A DNA stretch of 60,035 bases from Albibacillus kandeliae (GTDB lineage: Bacteria; Pseudomonadota; Alphaproteobacteria; Rhodobacterales; Rhodobacteraceae): NCBI RefSeq assembly GCF_003116585.1, contig NZ_QEHM01000017.1, positions 1 through 60,035 on the forward strand. The letters are read 5' to 3'. Position numbers and translations under genes: made by a program. Positions 35,266-44,213 of the stretch are shown one piece after another (position 1 is the first letter of the stretch; the number at the start of each line of letters is the position of its first letter). The notes beneath the pieces were generated by a model, which made no database searches, had not been told where the DNA came from, and saw only the letters and a list, made by a program, of their open reading frames with translations.

Positions 35266-35610
35266 TCAGTCCAGCAGCGCCAGGACCTCGTCCTTCTCTT
35301 CGCGCGATCCGCGCTTGAGATGCTTGACCTCGCGTTCGAGCTTGTCGAGCTCGCGGGTCTTGGTGCTCACCTCGCGGCGATGCTTGTGCTCGCGCAGCCA
35401 TTCCCAGATGAACCCGACGATCAGGCCCAGCGCCACGCCGCCGAGAACGACGATGAACAGGGGCAGCGAAATGGCCCATGTCACCCCCAGCAGGCCCGCC
35501 AGGGCTTCCGGGACCAGCCGCAGGGTCACGACGTCACGGTTGGCCAGCGAGACCGAGATCAACACGATCGCGATCAGCGCCAGGATGGCATAGCGAATGT
35601 AACGCATCAC
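35266..35610 (-). CDS. LapA-family (DUF1049) membrane protein
   Basis: A 114-residue protein with two N-terminal transmembrane segments ([20 protein letters not shown] and [27 protein letters not shown]) and a charged, probably coiled-coil cytoplasmic tail ([12 protein letters not shown]). This is the layout of LapA/DUF1049 proteins, which in Escherichia coli help assemble lipopolysaccharide with LapB. No lapB is in the window. It is 4 bases downstream of ihfB, so the two are one unit, and 46 bases before trpF. Confidence 0.88.
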   Translation of the reverse strand: MMRYIRYAILALIAIVLISVSLANRDVVTLRLVPEALAGLLGVTWAISLPLFIVVLGGVALGLIVGFIWEWLREHKHRREVSTKTRELDKLEREVKHLKRGSREEKDEVLALLD

Positions 35611-35614
35611 AAGC

Positions 35615-35896
35615 TTACTTTCCGTTCAGGCGGTCCCGCAGCAGTTTGCCGGTCTTGAAGAAGGGAACATACTTCTCTTCCACATGAACGGTCTCGCCCG
35701 TGCGCGGGTTCCGACCCACGCGGGAATCCCGCTTCTTGACCGAAAACGCGCCGAAGCCGCGCAACTCAACGCGGTCTCCCCGCGCCATCGCGCCGGTGAC
35801 CTCTTCAAAGACGGTATTCACGATCCGCTCGACATCTCGTTGGTAGAGATGCGGATTCTCATCAGCAATTTTCTGTATCAGTTCTGACCGGATCAT
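35615..35896 (-). CDS. ihfB: Integration host factor beta subunit
   Basis: A 93-residue DNA-bending protein that works as a heterodimer with IHF-alpha. The start is the ATG at 35894-35896 ([15 protein letters not shown]) with a GGAGGGG site upstream. The DNA-binding arm and core [33 protein letters not shown] is complete, ending [15 protein letters not shown]. It lies downstream of the rpsA terminator with its own promoter region; a -10 like TATACT is near 35945. Confidence 0.96.
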   Translation of the reverse strand: MIRSELIQKIADENPHLYQRDVERIVNTVFEEVTGAMARGDRVELRGFGAFSVKKRDSRVGRNPRTGETVHVEEKYVPFFKTGKLLRDRLNGK

Positions 35897-36307
35897 GGTG
35901 TGCCCCTCCCAAGGCATCGTTGTTGTTCCGTCTGATCACTTAGCGAGTATAGTTACACTGTCAGGCCCCCAAAACCAGAACTATCGGATTATTCACGGAA
36001 TTTTCCGCTGGTGGTGGCTGATAACCGCCGGAACTCTCCCCAGACCAGAGACATTGTCGCGCGCTTTGATGCTATTTCAGCCAACCTGTGGCACTTCCGG
36101 CCCGCGTGATTCGTGCCGCTGACTGGTCTTTAGAGCACGCTTCGACAGGCCATCGCATCCGGCAAACCGGCAAGGCTGCGCTTGATTCTCACGCGCCATC
36201 CGGGCCTCCAGTTCACCGCTTCATCGGCGGTTCTGCCAAAACGACGGGACGGCCCTCGGCTCGCGCTTTTGGTTCTGCAGAACAAGAAACCCCCACCCCC
36301 AAAAGAA
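35897..36307. other. Long spacer between ihfB and the rpsA terminator
   Basis: This 411-base stretch holds the ihfB promoter region. On the minus strand TATACT near 35944-35949 is preceded 17 bases earlier by TTTTGG, a weak -35. The middle part is unusually AT-rich for this genome and has short palindromes such as TTCTGCAGAA near 36275. I found no tRNA, no credible small open frame and no terminator besides the one at 36308. Confidence 0.4.
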
Positions 36308-36337
36308 AAGCCCCGCGGCCTTGCGACCGCGGGGCTT
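36308..36337 (-). terminator. Terminator after rpsA
   Basis: A perfect 11-bp stem AAGCCCCGCGG/CCGCGGGGCTT (36308-36318 and 36327-36337) with an 8-base loop is followed on the minus strand by TTCTTTTGGGG. It starts 24 bases past the rpsA stop codon. Confidence 0.85.
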
Positions 36338-36361
36338 CCCTAATTCAGAAGGCTGTCAGCC

Positions 36362-38041
36362 TCAGTTGTCGCCCTTCAGGGCTGCACCGAGGATGTCGCC
36401 CAGCGACGCGCCGGAGTCGGAGGAACCGTACTGTTCGACGGCTTCCTTCTCTTCTGCGATCTCGCGTGCCTTGATCGACAGGCCCAGACGGCGGGTCTTG
36501 CTGTCGACGTTGGTGACGCGGACATCGACGTGGTCACCAACCGAGAAGCGCTCGGGGCGCTGTTCGGCACGGTCACGCGACAGGTCGGAGCGGCGGATGA
36601 AGGACTTCATGCCTTCGTATTCCACTTCGATGCCGCCGTCTTCGATCGCGGTCACGGTCACGGTGATCACCGAACCGCGCTTCACGCCGCCAACGGCTTC
36701 GGCGAACTTGTCACCGCCCAGCGCCTTGATGGAGAGCGAAATGCGCTCCTTCTCGACGTCCACTTCGGAAACCACAGCCTGGACGATGTCGCCCTTGCGG
36801 TAGTTCTGGATGGCATCCTCGCCACGCTCGTCCCAGGACAGGTCGGACAGGTGAACCATGCCGTCGATGTCGCCGTCGAGGCCGATGAACAGACCGAATT
36901 CGGTGATGTTCTTGACTTCGCCTTCGACCTCGGTGCCCTCGGGGTGAGTTTCCGAGAAGACTTCCCACGGGTTGCGCATGGTCTGCTTGAGGCCGAGCGA
37001 AACGCGACGCTTCGCGGGATCGATCTCGAGAACCATGACGTCGACTTCCTGCGAGGTCGACACGATCTTGCCCGGGTGGACGTTCTTCTTGGTCCAGGAC
37101 ATTTCCGACACGTGGACCAGACCTTCGACGCCCGGCTCCAGCTCGACGAATGCACCGTAGTCGGTGATGTTCGTCACGCGGCCAGCGTGGACGGAGCCCA
37201 GCGGGAACTTGGCGCCAACCAGATCCCACGGATCTTCCTGCAGCTGCTTCATGCCGAGGCTGATACGGTGGGTGTCCTTGTTGATCTTGATGACCTGGAC
37301 CTTGACGGTCTCGCCGATCGACAGGATCTCGGACGGGTGGTTCACACGGCGCCATGCCATGTCGGTGACGTGCAGCAGGCCGTCCACACCGCCCAGGTCG
37401 ACGAATGCGCCGTACTCGGTGATGTTCTTGACGACGCCGTCAACAGCCTGGCCTTCGGTCAGGTTGCCGATGACTTCAGCGCGTTGCTCGGCACGCGACT
37501 CTTCGAGGATCGCGCGGCGCGAGACAACGATGTTGCCACGGCGACGGTCCATCTTGAGGATCTGGAACGGCTGCTTCAGACCCATCAGCGGGCCGGCGTC
37601 GCGCACGGGGCGCACGTCAACCTGCGAACCGGGAAGGAAGGCAACTGCGCCGCCGAGGTCGACAGTGAAGCCGCCCTTGACGCGACCGAAGATGGCGCCT
37701 TCGACGCGCTCTTCGCTGGCGTATGCTTTTTCCAGACGATCCCATGCTTCTTCACGGCGTGCCATCTCGCGCGAGATGACGGCTTCGCCACGGGCGTTCT
37801 CGACCTGACGGAGGAAGACTTCGACCTCGTCACCGACCGAGATGTCGGGCTGTTCGCCGGGATTTGCGAATTCTTTGAGTTCGACGCGGCCTTCCATCTT
37901 GTAGCCTACGTCGATAATGGCCTGGCCCGCTTCGATCGCGATGACCTTGCCTTTGACGACACTGCCCTCTTCCGGGGTGTCGATTTCGAAGCTTTCGTTC
38001 AGGAGGGCTTCGAATTCCTCCATCGATGTGTTTTGAGCCAT
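36362..38041 (-). CDS. rpsA: 30S ribosomal protein S1
   Basis: A 559-residue RNA-binding protein with six S1 (OB-fold) repeats, needed to bring structured mRNAs to the ribosome. Repeats are visible at about residues 20-90, 105-170, 190-260, 275-345, 360-430 and 450-520; several contain the KNITEYGAFVDLGGVDGLLHVTD-type core, of which I quote only part. The start is MAQNTSMEEFEALLNE at 38041. It lies upstream of ihfB and downstream (by position) of the cmk/aroA block, a common alphaproteobacterial order. Confidence 0.98.
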   Translation of the reverse strand: MAQNTSMEEFEALLNESFEIDTPEEGSVVKGKVIAIEAGQAIIDVGYKMEGRVELKEFANPGEQPDISVGDEVEVFLRQVENARGEAVISREMARREEAWDRLEKAYASEERVEGAIFGRVKGGFTVDLGGAVAFLPGSQVDVRPVRDAGPLMGLKQPFQILKMDRRRGNIVVSRRAILEESRAEQRAEVIGNLTEGQAVDGVVKNITEYGAFVDLGGVDGLLHVTDMAWRRVNHPSEILSIGETVKVQVIKINKDTHRISLGMKQLQEDPWDLVGAKFPLGSVHAGRVTNITDYGAFVELEPGVEGLVHVSEMSWTKKNVHPGKIVSTSQEVDVMVLEIDPAKRRVSLGLKQTMRNPWEVFSETHPEGTEVEGEVKNITEFGLFIGLDGDIDGMVHLSDLSWDERGEDAIQNYRKGDIVQAVVSEVDVEKERISLSIKALGGDKFAEAVGGVKRGSVITVTVTAIEDGGIEVEYEGMKSFIRRSDLSRDRAEQRPERFSVGDHVDVRVTNVDSKTRRLGLSIKAREIAEEKEAVEQYGSSDSGASLGDILGAALKGDN

Positions 38042-38208
38042 GTGCTCTATGAGTTCCTTTTCTTCGGTTTTTGCTGGCCGTGCGGTTGTCTCCGCCGGTC
38101 TTTAGGGGTTTCGTTGGTCAGCGGTACCGCAAAACAAAGAGGGCCGGAGCGTTCCGACCCTGCTCATCTCAATGCCCTGCGGTGTTTCCCACCTTGTCGA
38201 CAGGGCGC

Positions 38209-38237
38209 CATATAGGCGATCGCGGCCAGCATAGCAA
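38209..38237 (-). promoter_or_regulatory. Candidate rpsA promoter
   Basis: On the minus strand TTGCTA (plus-strand 38232-38237) and TATATG (38209-38214) are separated by 17 bases, predicting a start near 38202 and a leader of about 160 bases. The -10 is strong, the -35 matches four of six consensus bases. Read by eye. Confidence 0.5.
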
Positions 38238-38309
38238 GGCTTTTGCGCCACCACCGGCCCCGGGCGCAGGCAGGGACGGAACCCGAACCGATCTGCCCCG
38301 TTTAGCTGA

Positions 38310-39008
38310 ATGATCGTCGCGCTCGTCATAGCTGTCACCGCGGTCGCGCTGGTCTTCGGCGCGGTCTGGGGCGCATGTCTGAACCTGAACAAGAAGACCG
38401 AGGGCTTCATTGTAGCGCTGGCCGGCGGGGCGCTGATCGTCTCCATCATGGATGAACTCATCCGCCCTTCGGTCGGGCCGCTCCGTCTCGGGCTCGTCAT
38501 CGTGATGGTTTTGCTGGGGGCCGGGCTCTTCGCCCTGCTCGACTACCAAGTCGAGCACCGGCTGCGCTCCAGCGGCGGCGCGGGCCTGATGCTGGCGGTA
38601 ACGCTCGACGGCATTCCCGAGAACCTGGCTCTCGGCAGCGCGCTGATCGGTGCCGATGCGCTGGCGGTCGCCGCGCTGGCCGGGTCGATCTTCCTGTCCA
38701 ACCTCCCCGAGGCGGCGGGCGGCGCCAAGCAGATGATCGACGATGGCAAGAGCCGAGCGGCGACCCTGGCCCTCTGGTCGGCCGTCGCCGTCCTGCTGGC
38801 GGCGGCGGCCCTTCTTGGCAATCTCGGCCTCAGCGACGCGCCGGAGCCGATCCTCGCCGCCATCAAGTGCGTGGCCGCCGGAGCGGTCCTTGCCTCGCTG
38901 GCGACCGAGGTCTTTCCCAAGGCCTACAGGATCGAGGCACAATGGAGCGGACTGGCCATCGCCATCGGCCTCTCTATTGCCCTCGTCCTGTCGGAACTGG
39001 GCAGCTAG
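38310..39008 (+). CDS. ZIP-family metal transporter
   Basis: A 232-residue inner-membrane protein with about seven to eight hydrophobic segments and the ZIP/GufA-like segment TLDGIPENLALG in the fourth helix, followed by SNLPEAAGGAKQ. These helices normally line the metal path with histidine and glutamate; here the usual H-x-x-P-E is D-G-I-P-E-N, so the first metal ligand is unusual. It may move zinc or another divalent ion. It starts at an ATG with no obvious strong ribosome-binding site and converges on the nitroreductase gene by 2 bases. Confidence 0.82.
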   Translation: MIVALVIAVTAVALVFGAVWGACLNLNKKTEGFIVALAGGALIVSIMDELIRPSVGPLRLGLVIVMVLLGAGLFALLDYQVEHRLRSSGGAGLMLAVTLDGIPENLALGSALIGADALAVAALAGSIFLSNLPEAAGGAKQMIDDGKSRAATLALWSAVAVLLAAAALLGNLGLSDAPEPILAAIKCVAAGAVLASLATEVFPKAYRIEAQWSGLAIAIGLSIALVLSELGS

Positions 39009-39010
39009 GC

Positions 39011-39640
39011 TCAGTTGATCTCGGTCACGAAGCTGTCGAGCGGCTTGCGCACCTTCTTGAGGTTCACCAGCCAGTCGCCGGTCTCGTCCCGATAGCCGAG
39101 CGGCAGGATCACGACCGAGCGCAGGCCCTTTTCCTTCAGCCCGAGGATCTCGTCAAAGGCAGCGGCGTCGAAGCCTTCCATCGGGGTGCTGTCCACCTCG
39201 AGTTCGGCTGCGGCCGCGATGGCGAACCCGAAGGCAATATAGGCCTGACGCGCGGCGTGGTTGAAGTTCACCTCGGCCGGACGCGGCAGGTACATGCCCT
39301 TCAGCCGTGCATAGTAGCCTTCCAGCAGTTCCGAACGGCCACCGCGCTCGGCGGCGGAGAGGTCCACGATCTCCTCGATGCGGTCATCGGTGTAGTTGTC
39401 CCATGCCGCGAAAACCAGCAGGTGCGACCCTTCGGTAATCTGCGCCTGATCGTTGGCCGCCGCCTGCAGCTTGGCGCGCAGTTCCTTGTTGCGGATCACC
39501 AGCAGCTCGAACGGCTGCAGCCCGCTCGACGTGGGCGCGAGGCTGACGGCCTCGACGATCTTGGCGATCTTGTCCTCCGAAACCGTCTTGGACGGGTCCA
39601 TTTTCTTGGTGGCGTAGCGCCAGTTCAGGTGGTCGAGCAC
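39011..39640 (-). CDS. NAD(P)H-dependent oxidoreductase, nitroreductase family
   Basis: A 209-residue FMN enzyme of the NfsB/NfnB type. It begins LDHLNWRYATKKMDPSKTV, includes SSGLQPFELLVI (FMN loop) and ends WLVNLKKVRKPLDSFVTEI. The start codon is GTG at 39638-39640 with AAGGA 8 bases upstream. It reduces quinones, flavins or nitroaromatics in relatives. Its promoter region contains an inverted repeat between the -35 and -10 hexamers (39679-39707), suggesting repressor control. Confidence 0.88.
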   Translation of the reverse strand: MLDHLNWRYATKKMDPSKTVSEDKIAKIVEAVSLAPTSSGLQPFELLVIRNKELRAKLQAAANDQAQITEGSHLLVFAAWDNYTDDRIEEIVDLSAAERGGRSELLEGYYARLKGMYLPRPAEVNFNHAARQAYIAFGFAIAAAAELEVDSTPMEGFDAAAFDEILGLKEKGLRSVVILPLGYRDETGDWLVNLKKVRKPLDSFVTEIN

Positions 39641-39678
39641 GAATCTATCCTTCCAGTCACAGGAATGTTTGTGATGCG

Positions 39679-39707
39679 GAGCTATGGAACTGAACGGTTC
39701 GGTTCAA
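39679..39707 (-). promoter_or_regulatory. Promoter with embedded operator-like inverted repeat before the nitroreductase gene
   Basis: On the minus strand TTGAAC (plus-strand 39702-39707) and TAGCTC (39679-39684) are 17 bases apart. The spacer is filled by the inverted repeat GAACTGAAC-G-GTTCGGTTC (39687-39705, one mismatch). This layout, with an operator lying between the hexamers, is typical of repression by TetR- or MarR-type regulators; the cognate regulator is not in the window. Confidence 0.45.
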
Positions 39708-39840
39708 GTGCGCACGGCAAAAAAAACTCGAAGAGTTCACGAATGCCCATGTGTCATGAGCAAGCCTTGGGCAAAAGAGAGGGTTCGGATCATCCATGCA
39801 CAGGCGAAGAGCCCCGCCCGCACAGGTGATGCAACGGGGG

Positions 39841-40455
39841 TCAGGCCAGATCGCGCCGGCGTTCCACTTCGGCCAGCGCGGCGTCCACGGCGTCCGCGAT
39901 CTCCATCTCGCTGGTGTCTATCAGCACGGCATCTTCCGCCACCTTCATCGGCGCATCGGCACGGCCCGCATCGCGCGCGTCGCGGGCCAGCACGTCGGCC
40001 AGCACCTCGTCAAAGGTCGTCTCCGACCCCGACGCCTGCAGTTCCAGCAGCCGCCGCTGCGCCCGGACCTCCGGGGTCGCGGTCACGAAGAGCTTCACCT
40101 CGGCCTCGGGGCAGATCACCGTGCCGATGTCACGTCCGTCCAGCACCGCGCCGCCCGAACGGCGGGCAAAGCTCTGCTGAAACTCCACCAGCGCGCGCCG
40201 CACCTCGGGGATAGCCGCGACCTTGCTCGCCGCTTCGGCGACCTCGGCCGTCCGCAGGTTCCCGGCCTCGAGATCGGCAGGCATCAGCATCTCGGCGGCA
40301 TCGACCGCGTTCGCGCCGCCCAGTACCTTGGCGCCGACCGCACGATACAGCAGGCCGGTGTCCAGATGGGCAAAGCCGAAATGCGCGGCGACCGCCTTTG
40401 AAATCGTTCCTTTCCCGGCGGCAGCGGGACCATCGATTGCAACGGTGAACTTCAT
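39841..40455 (-). CDS. cmk: Cytidylate kinase
   Basis: A 204-residue P-loop kinase converting CMP and dCMP to the diphosphates. The start is the ATG at 40453-40455 ([17 protein letters not shown]), with the P-loop at 9-17. The [11 protein letters not shown] and [14 protein letters not shown] motifs bind the nucleotide. It overlaps the upstream membrane protein gene by 4 bases (ATGA), so translation is coupled. Its usual neighbours aroA and rpsA are nearby, but a nitroreductase and a ZIP gene separate it from rpsA. Confidence 0.97.
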   Translation of the reverse strand: MKFTVAIDGPAAAGKGTISKAVAAHFGFAHLDTGLLYRAVGAKVLGGANAVDAAEMLMPADLEAGNLRTAEVAEAASKVAAIPEVRRALVEFQQSFARRSGGAVLDGRDIGTVICPEAEVKLFVTATPEVRAQRRLLELQASGSETTFDEVLADVLARDARDAGRADAPMKVAEDAVLIDTSEMEIADAVDAALAEVERRRDLA

Positions 40456-40955
40456 GCTCTCTCTTTCCGGCGGGCAACAACCACAAGGACAAGGCACGAT
40501 ACAAGTACCGCAAACTTGGCCAAGGTGAACCAATAGGCAAGGCTCGGCGCGGTGTCCACCGGCAGCGCGGGCTGCCAGCCATCCGGCGCAAAGGGCTTGT
40601 CCGTCTGCGTCAGGATCAGCCGATTTTCGGACATGTCGATGGCTGCATAGAGCAGGCCCAGAATCACGCCGAGCCGCGGCCACACGCGCCACAGCATCAG
40701 CGCCGTGAACAGGGCAAAGGACAGGATGAACAGGCTGTCCATGAAAACGATGTTCGCGCGGTAGGTCGGGTAGAGCGCGTCCAGCCGCAGCGCCAGTTCC
40801 GACAGGCTGGCATCGGTATAGCCAAAGATGTTGGACTGCGGCAGCAGCCCTTCCCCCGACTCCGGAGCGATCTTGACCTGGTTCACCAGGATCATCGCCG
40901 CAAGGATCAGTGCCGCGGCCTGCCCGAAGAACCGCCGCAGCACCGGGAGCGTCAT
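40452..40955 (-). CDS. Four-TM membrane protein of unknown function between aroA and cmk
   Basis: A 167-residue protein with about four hydrophobic segments: [20 protein letters not shown] near the N-terminus, [20 protein letters not shown] and [20 protein letters not shown] in the middle, and [20 protein letters not shown] at the end. A periplasmic loop of about 30 residues follows the first helix. No known domain is recognised. Both ends overlap neighbours by 4 bases (ATGA with aroA upstream and with cmk downstream), so it is translated as part of the aroA-cmk unit. Its function cannot be inferred. Confidence 0.75.
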   Translation of the reverse strand: MTLPVLRRFFGQAAALILAAMILVNQVKIAPESGEGLLPQSNIFGYTDASLSELALRLDALYPTYRANIVFMDSLFILSFALFTALMLWRVWPRLGVILGLLYAAIDMSENRLILTQTDKPFAPDGWQPALPVDTAPSLAYWFTLAKFAVLVSCLVLVVVARRKERA

Positions 40956-42304
40956 GCGTTGTCGCGCCGCAGGCTTGCCCCCAGCGACGCCATCAGCGGC
41001 TCGAACACCGGGAAGGAGGTCGCGATGGGCGAGCCGTCGTCCACCGAAACCGGCTTCTGGGCGGCCATGCCCATGACGAGGAAGGACATGGCGATACGGT
41101 GATCCAGATGGCTCGCGCAGGTCGCGCCACCGGCAACATTACCCGCGCCGACGCCCTCGACCGACCACCAGTCGTCGCCTTCGTCCACCTCGACCCCGCA
41201 GGCGCGCAGGCCGACCGCCATCGCGTCGATCCGGTCGCTTTCCTTGACCCGCAGTTCCTTGACCCCGGTCATCATTGTCGTGCCGGTGGCATTGGCCGCA
41301 ACGACCGACAGGATCGGGTACTCGTCGATCATGCTCGCCGCGCGCTCGGGCGGCACCTCGATGCCCTTCATGTCGGGCGAATAGCGCGCCCGCAGGTCGG
41401 CGACCGGTTCGCCACCCTCTTCGCGCTCGTTCTCATAGGTCAGGTCGGCGCCCATCTCGCGCAGCGTGGTAAAAAGCCCAGAGCGCGTCGGGTTCAGCCC
41501 GATGCCCGGCACCAGCACGTCCGACCCCGGCACGATCAGCGCCGCGCAGACCGGGAAGGCCGCGCTCGACGGATCGCGCGGCACGGCGATGGTCTGGGGT
41601 TTAAGTTCGGGTCGGCCGGTCAGGGTGATGACCCGACCCTCCTCGGTCTCCTCGACCGTCAGCTCCGCCCCGAAGCCGCGCAGCATCCGCTCAGTATGGT
41701 CGCGCGTCGCTTCCTTCTCGATCACCACGGTCTTGCCCGGCGCGTTCAGCCCGGCAAGCAGCACCGCCGACTTCACCTGCGCCGAGGGCACCGGCACCAC
41801 GTAGCGCACCGGCACCGGATCGGCCGCGCCCACGATGGTCATCGGTAGACGCCCGCCCGACCGGCCGACCGACCGGGTCCCGAACAGGGCCAGCGGATCG
41901 GTCACCCGCGCCATCGGCCGCTTGTTGAGGCTCGCATCCCCGGTAAAGGTCGCCGAGATCGGAGAGGTGGCCATCGCGCCCATGATCAACCGCACGCCCG
42001 TACCCGAGTTGCCGCAGTCGATCACCTGGTCCGGCTCGGCAAATCCGCCGACGCCGACACCGTACACACTCCACTCGCCGCCACCGTGGTCCGTGACCTC
42101 GGCACCAAAGGCGCGCATCGCCTTCGCGGTGTCGATCACATCCTCGCCTTCCAGCAGCCCGCTGATCCGGGTCTCGCCCACCGCCATGGCGCCGAGGATC
42201 AGCGACCGGTGCGAAATGGACTTGTCCCCCGGTACCTCGGCGCGGCCCGAAAGCGGCCCCGAAAGCGTGGAAGTCATGGGAATGGGTGTGCCGTGTCCGG
42301 ACAT
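40952..42304 (-). CDS. aroA: 3-phosphoshikimate 1-carboxyvinyltransferase (EPSP synthase)
   Basis: A 450-residue enzyme of the shikimate pathway, joining PEP to shikimate-3-phosphate. The start is the ATG at 42302-42304 ([13 protein letters not shown]), an N-terminus common to alphaproteobacteria; an inner ATG at 42275-42277 is the only alternative. The key segments [12 protein letters not shown], the PEP-binding [11 protein letters not shown] and the C-terminal [12 protein letters not shown] are intact. The NSGT(G)VR form, with glycine where class I enzymes have alanine, is a class II-like feature, so glyphosate tolerance is conceivable but not shown. It is coupled to the unknown membrane gene. 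Confidence 0.97.
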   Translation of the reverse strand: MSGHGTPIPMTSTLSGPLSGRAEVPGDKSISHRSLILGAMAVGETRISGLLEGEDVIDTAKAMRAFGAEVTDHGGGEWSVYGVGVGGFAEPDQVIDCGNSGTGVRLIMGAMATSPISATFTGDASLNKRPMARVTDPLALFGTRSVGRSGGRLPMTIVGAADPVPVRYVVPVPSAQVKSAVLLAGLNAPGKTVVIEKEATRDHTERMLRGFGAELTVEETEEGRVITLTGRPELKPQTIAVPRDPSSAAFPVCAALIVPGSDVLVPGIGLNPTRSGLFTTLREMGADLTYENEREEGGEPVADLRARYSPDMKGIEVPPERAASMIDEYPILSVVAANATGTTMMTGVKELRVKESDRIDAMAVGLRACGVEVDEGDDWWSVEGVGAGNVAGGATCASHLDHRIAMSFLVMGMAAQKPVSVDDGSPIATSFPVFEPLMASLGASLRRDNA

Positions 42305-42480
42305 GCAGAGCCCCCTTGGTGATGCCTCTCGATGACTTAGCCAAATGGCCCCGAAGGATCCAGCGCCGAAAGGCCGCGCCCCACCAGCGCGGTATGCGCT
42401 AGTGGCCCGGTTAGACGCGGGCCCGGGCATCCCCAGTGAGCCAGTGCCCTAGCACGCCCCGGAGCGGAAAGAATCGCTCA

Positions 42481-42515
42481 ATCACAGGTTGTGTGATAGG
42501 ATTATCCTCAATTGA
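42481..42515. promoter_or_regulatory. Cluster of three small palindromes upstream of the six-TM gene
   Basis: Three symmetric elements follow one another in an AT-richer patch: ATCACA-N5-TGTGAT (42481-42497), AGGAT-T-ATCCT (42498-42508) and TCAATTGA (42508-42515). They lie 34-68 bases before the ATG at 42549, where a promoter and operators are expected. The first element has inverted polarity relative to a CRP site (TGTGA-N6-TCACA), so it is not one. The binding protein is unknown. Confidence 0.4.
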
Positions 42516-42548
42516 ATCAGCAAATTTTCACAAAATCGGACCTGGCAC

Positions 42549-43394
42549 ATGAACCAGATTGCATCTGCCCTTGCCTCGGGCACGACCACCTATTTTCAGC
42601 CCCCGGACCCGACCCCGGCCCTCGCCATCTCGAACGAGAAGAAGATACAGCGCCGCCTTGCCATCCTCGTCGGCTGCGTCGCCTTCGGACTGCCGATCGT
42701 CATGATGATCGGGACCTTCTACGGCAACACCTGCTTCCGCCAGAGCATCAGCCACTATTACTACGCCCAGTTCCTCGGAACGCTCTTCGTGGGCATGCTC
42801 GTCTTCATCGGCGGCTTCCTGATCGCCTACACGGGCGAACACTGGCTGGAGGATGTCGGCTCCCTCATCGCCGGGCTCGGCGCGATCTGCATCGCGATCT
42901 TCCCCACCACGGGCGTCGGTTGCGGCAACACCGCCGCCTTCCTCTCACGCGTCTTCGTCGAATACACGCCCGGCGATCCGGCCACCGTGGCCATGGTGAA
43001 GAACAGGGACTACTTCCAGCTGTTCGAGAAGGTGGAGCACTTCCATTCCTTCGCGGCCGGTGCGCTGTTCATCTACCTCGGGATCTACTGCCTCTTCGTG
43101 ATGAAGCGCATCATCCCCGAGCGGCACATCCGCGACGGCCAACTGATCGACACCAAGCGGCGCCGGAACGTGGTCTACAGCATCTGCGGGATCGTGATCC
43201 TGTTTTGTGTCGCCGTGCTGGGATGGGTGGGGCTGGTGGCCTCGGACGAGGTCGTCGCGGCTTGGAACCGCAACCACATGACCTTCTACTTCGAGACGGC
43301 GGCGCTCTGGGCCTTTGGCCTAGCGTGGCTGATCAAGGGGCGCCTGATCCCATGGTTGAACGACACCACGCCGCAAGCGGCAATGGCGCCCTGA
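42549..43394 (+). CDS. Six-TM integral membrane protein of unknown function
   Basis: A 281-residue protein with about six hydrophobic helices (ILVGCVAFGLPIVMMIGTF; FLGTLFVGMLVFIGGFLIAY; VGSLIAGLGAICIAIFPTT; FAAGALFIYLGIYCLFVM; SICGIVILFCVAVLGWVGL; FETAALWAFGLAWLIKG). Conserved-looking polar patches are SISHYYYAQFLG after helix 1 and EKVEHFHSFAAG before helix 4, both rich in histidine and tyrosine. These resemble a widespread uncharacterised family with an SISxYYYT motif followed by RDxFVG. The final gene end touches the trmB stop with no gap. No function is proposed. Confidence 0.7.
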   Translation: MNQIASALASGTTTYFQPPDPTPALAISNEKKIQRRLAILVGCVAFGLPIVMMIGTFYGNTCFRQSISHYYYAQFLGTLFVGMLVFIGGFLIAYTGEHWLEDVGSLIAGLGAICIAIFPTTGVGCGNTAAFLSRVFVEYTPGDPATVAMVKNRDYFQLFEKVEHFHSFAAGALFIYLGIYCLFVMKRIIPERHIRDGQLIDTKRRRNVVYSICGIVILFCVAVLGWVGLVASDEVVAAWNRNHMTFYFETAALWAFGLAWLIKGRLIPWLNDTTPQAAMAP

Positions 43395-44096
43395 TCAGAG
43401 CCGCCGGAAGGTCAGGTAATGCGGCACCCGGCCCTCGCGTAGGGCCTTCTGCTCGTACCGCGTCGACAGCCAGTCGTCCCAGGGCTCGCGCCAGTCGGCG
43501 GGCCGTTCGGCCAGCCATTCGAACCCCGCCTGCGGCACCTCTTCCAGCGTCTGGCGCACGTAGTCGGGAATGTCCGTCGCCACGCGGAAGATGGACCCGG
43601 GCTTAAGCACCCGCGCCAGCGGCTCGAGGTGTTCCTGCGTGACAAAGCGCCGACGGTGGTGCCGCGTCTTGGGCCATGGATCGGGATAGAGCAGGAAGGC
43701 GCGCGAGATGCTCTGCTCCGGCAGCACGTCGAACAGGTCGCGCACATCCCCGGGATGCACGGCGAGGTTCTCGACCCCCGCGCGCCGGATCTTGCCCAGC
43801 AGCATGGCGACGCCGTTGATGTAGGGCTCGGCCCCGATGATCCCGGTATCGCGGTTGTTCACGGCCTGATGGACAAGGTGCTCGCCACCGCCGAAACCGA
43901 CCTCCAGCCAGACCGGCTTGCCCCCGAACAGCGCATCGAGATCCAGCGGCGTGCGCTCGGGGTTCACGTCCCATTCCACCGCGCCCGGAGAGAGCGCAGC
44001 GAGGTCTTCGTCGAGGTAGGCCTTCTGGCTCTGCTTCAGGGTCTTGCCCCTGATGCGGCCATAGAAGTTGCGGTGCGGGCGATCGGTCTCGGTCAT
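43395..44096 (-). CDS. trmB: tRNA (guanine-N7-)-methyltransferase
   Basis: A 233-residue SAM-dependent enzyme that makes m7G46 in tRNA. The start is the ATG at 44094-44096 (MTETDRPHRNFYGRIRGK). The SAM-binding VWLEVGFGGGEH strand and the catalytic YPDPWPKTRHHRRRF motif are diagnostic. It converges on the six-TM gene. Just upstream of it lie palindromic hairpins (44163-44205), which also mark the end of the alcohol dehydrogenase gene. Confidence 0.95.
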   Translation of the reverse strand: MTETDRPHRNFYGRIRGKTLKQSQKAYLDEDLAALSPGAVEWDVNPERTPLDLDALFGGKPVWLEVGFGGGEHLVHQAVNNRDTGIIGAEPYINGVAMLLGKIRRAGVENLAVHPGDVRDLFDVLPEQSISRAFLLYPDPWPKTRHHRRRFVTQEHLEPLARVLKPGSIFRVATDIPDYVRQTLEEVPQAGFEWLAERPADWREPWDDWLSTRYEQKALREGRVPHYLTFRRL

Positions 44097-44162
44097 GGCG
44101 GGACGCTCTAGCCGCCCTCTCAACACGACGCAAGCCGGGAGATCCCCCGCCGCCCGACCAAA

Positions 44163-44205
44163 ACTCTTCGAAGAGTCTTGGGAAGAGTTCTCAAGAACTC
44201 TTCCC
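44163..44205 (-). repeat. Palindrome plus long hairpin between adh and trmB
   Basis: Two inverted repeats share the heptamer GAAGAGT. The first is a perfect 14-base palindrome ACTCTTCGAAGAGT (44163-44176). The second has 12-bp perfect arms GGGAAGAGTTCT/AGAACTCTTCCC (44180-44191 and 44194-44205) with a 2-base loop. The adh stop at 44214 lies just upstream on the minus strand, so the pair may end or tune read-through from adh into trmB; no T-tract follows. The outer arms can pair in more than one way. Confidence 0.55.
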
Positions 44206-44213
44206 TTCAGCCC

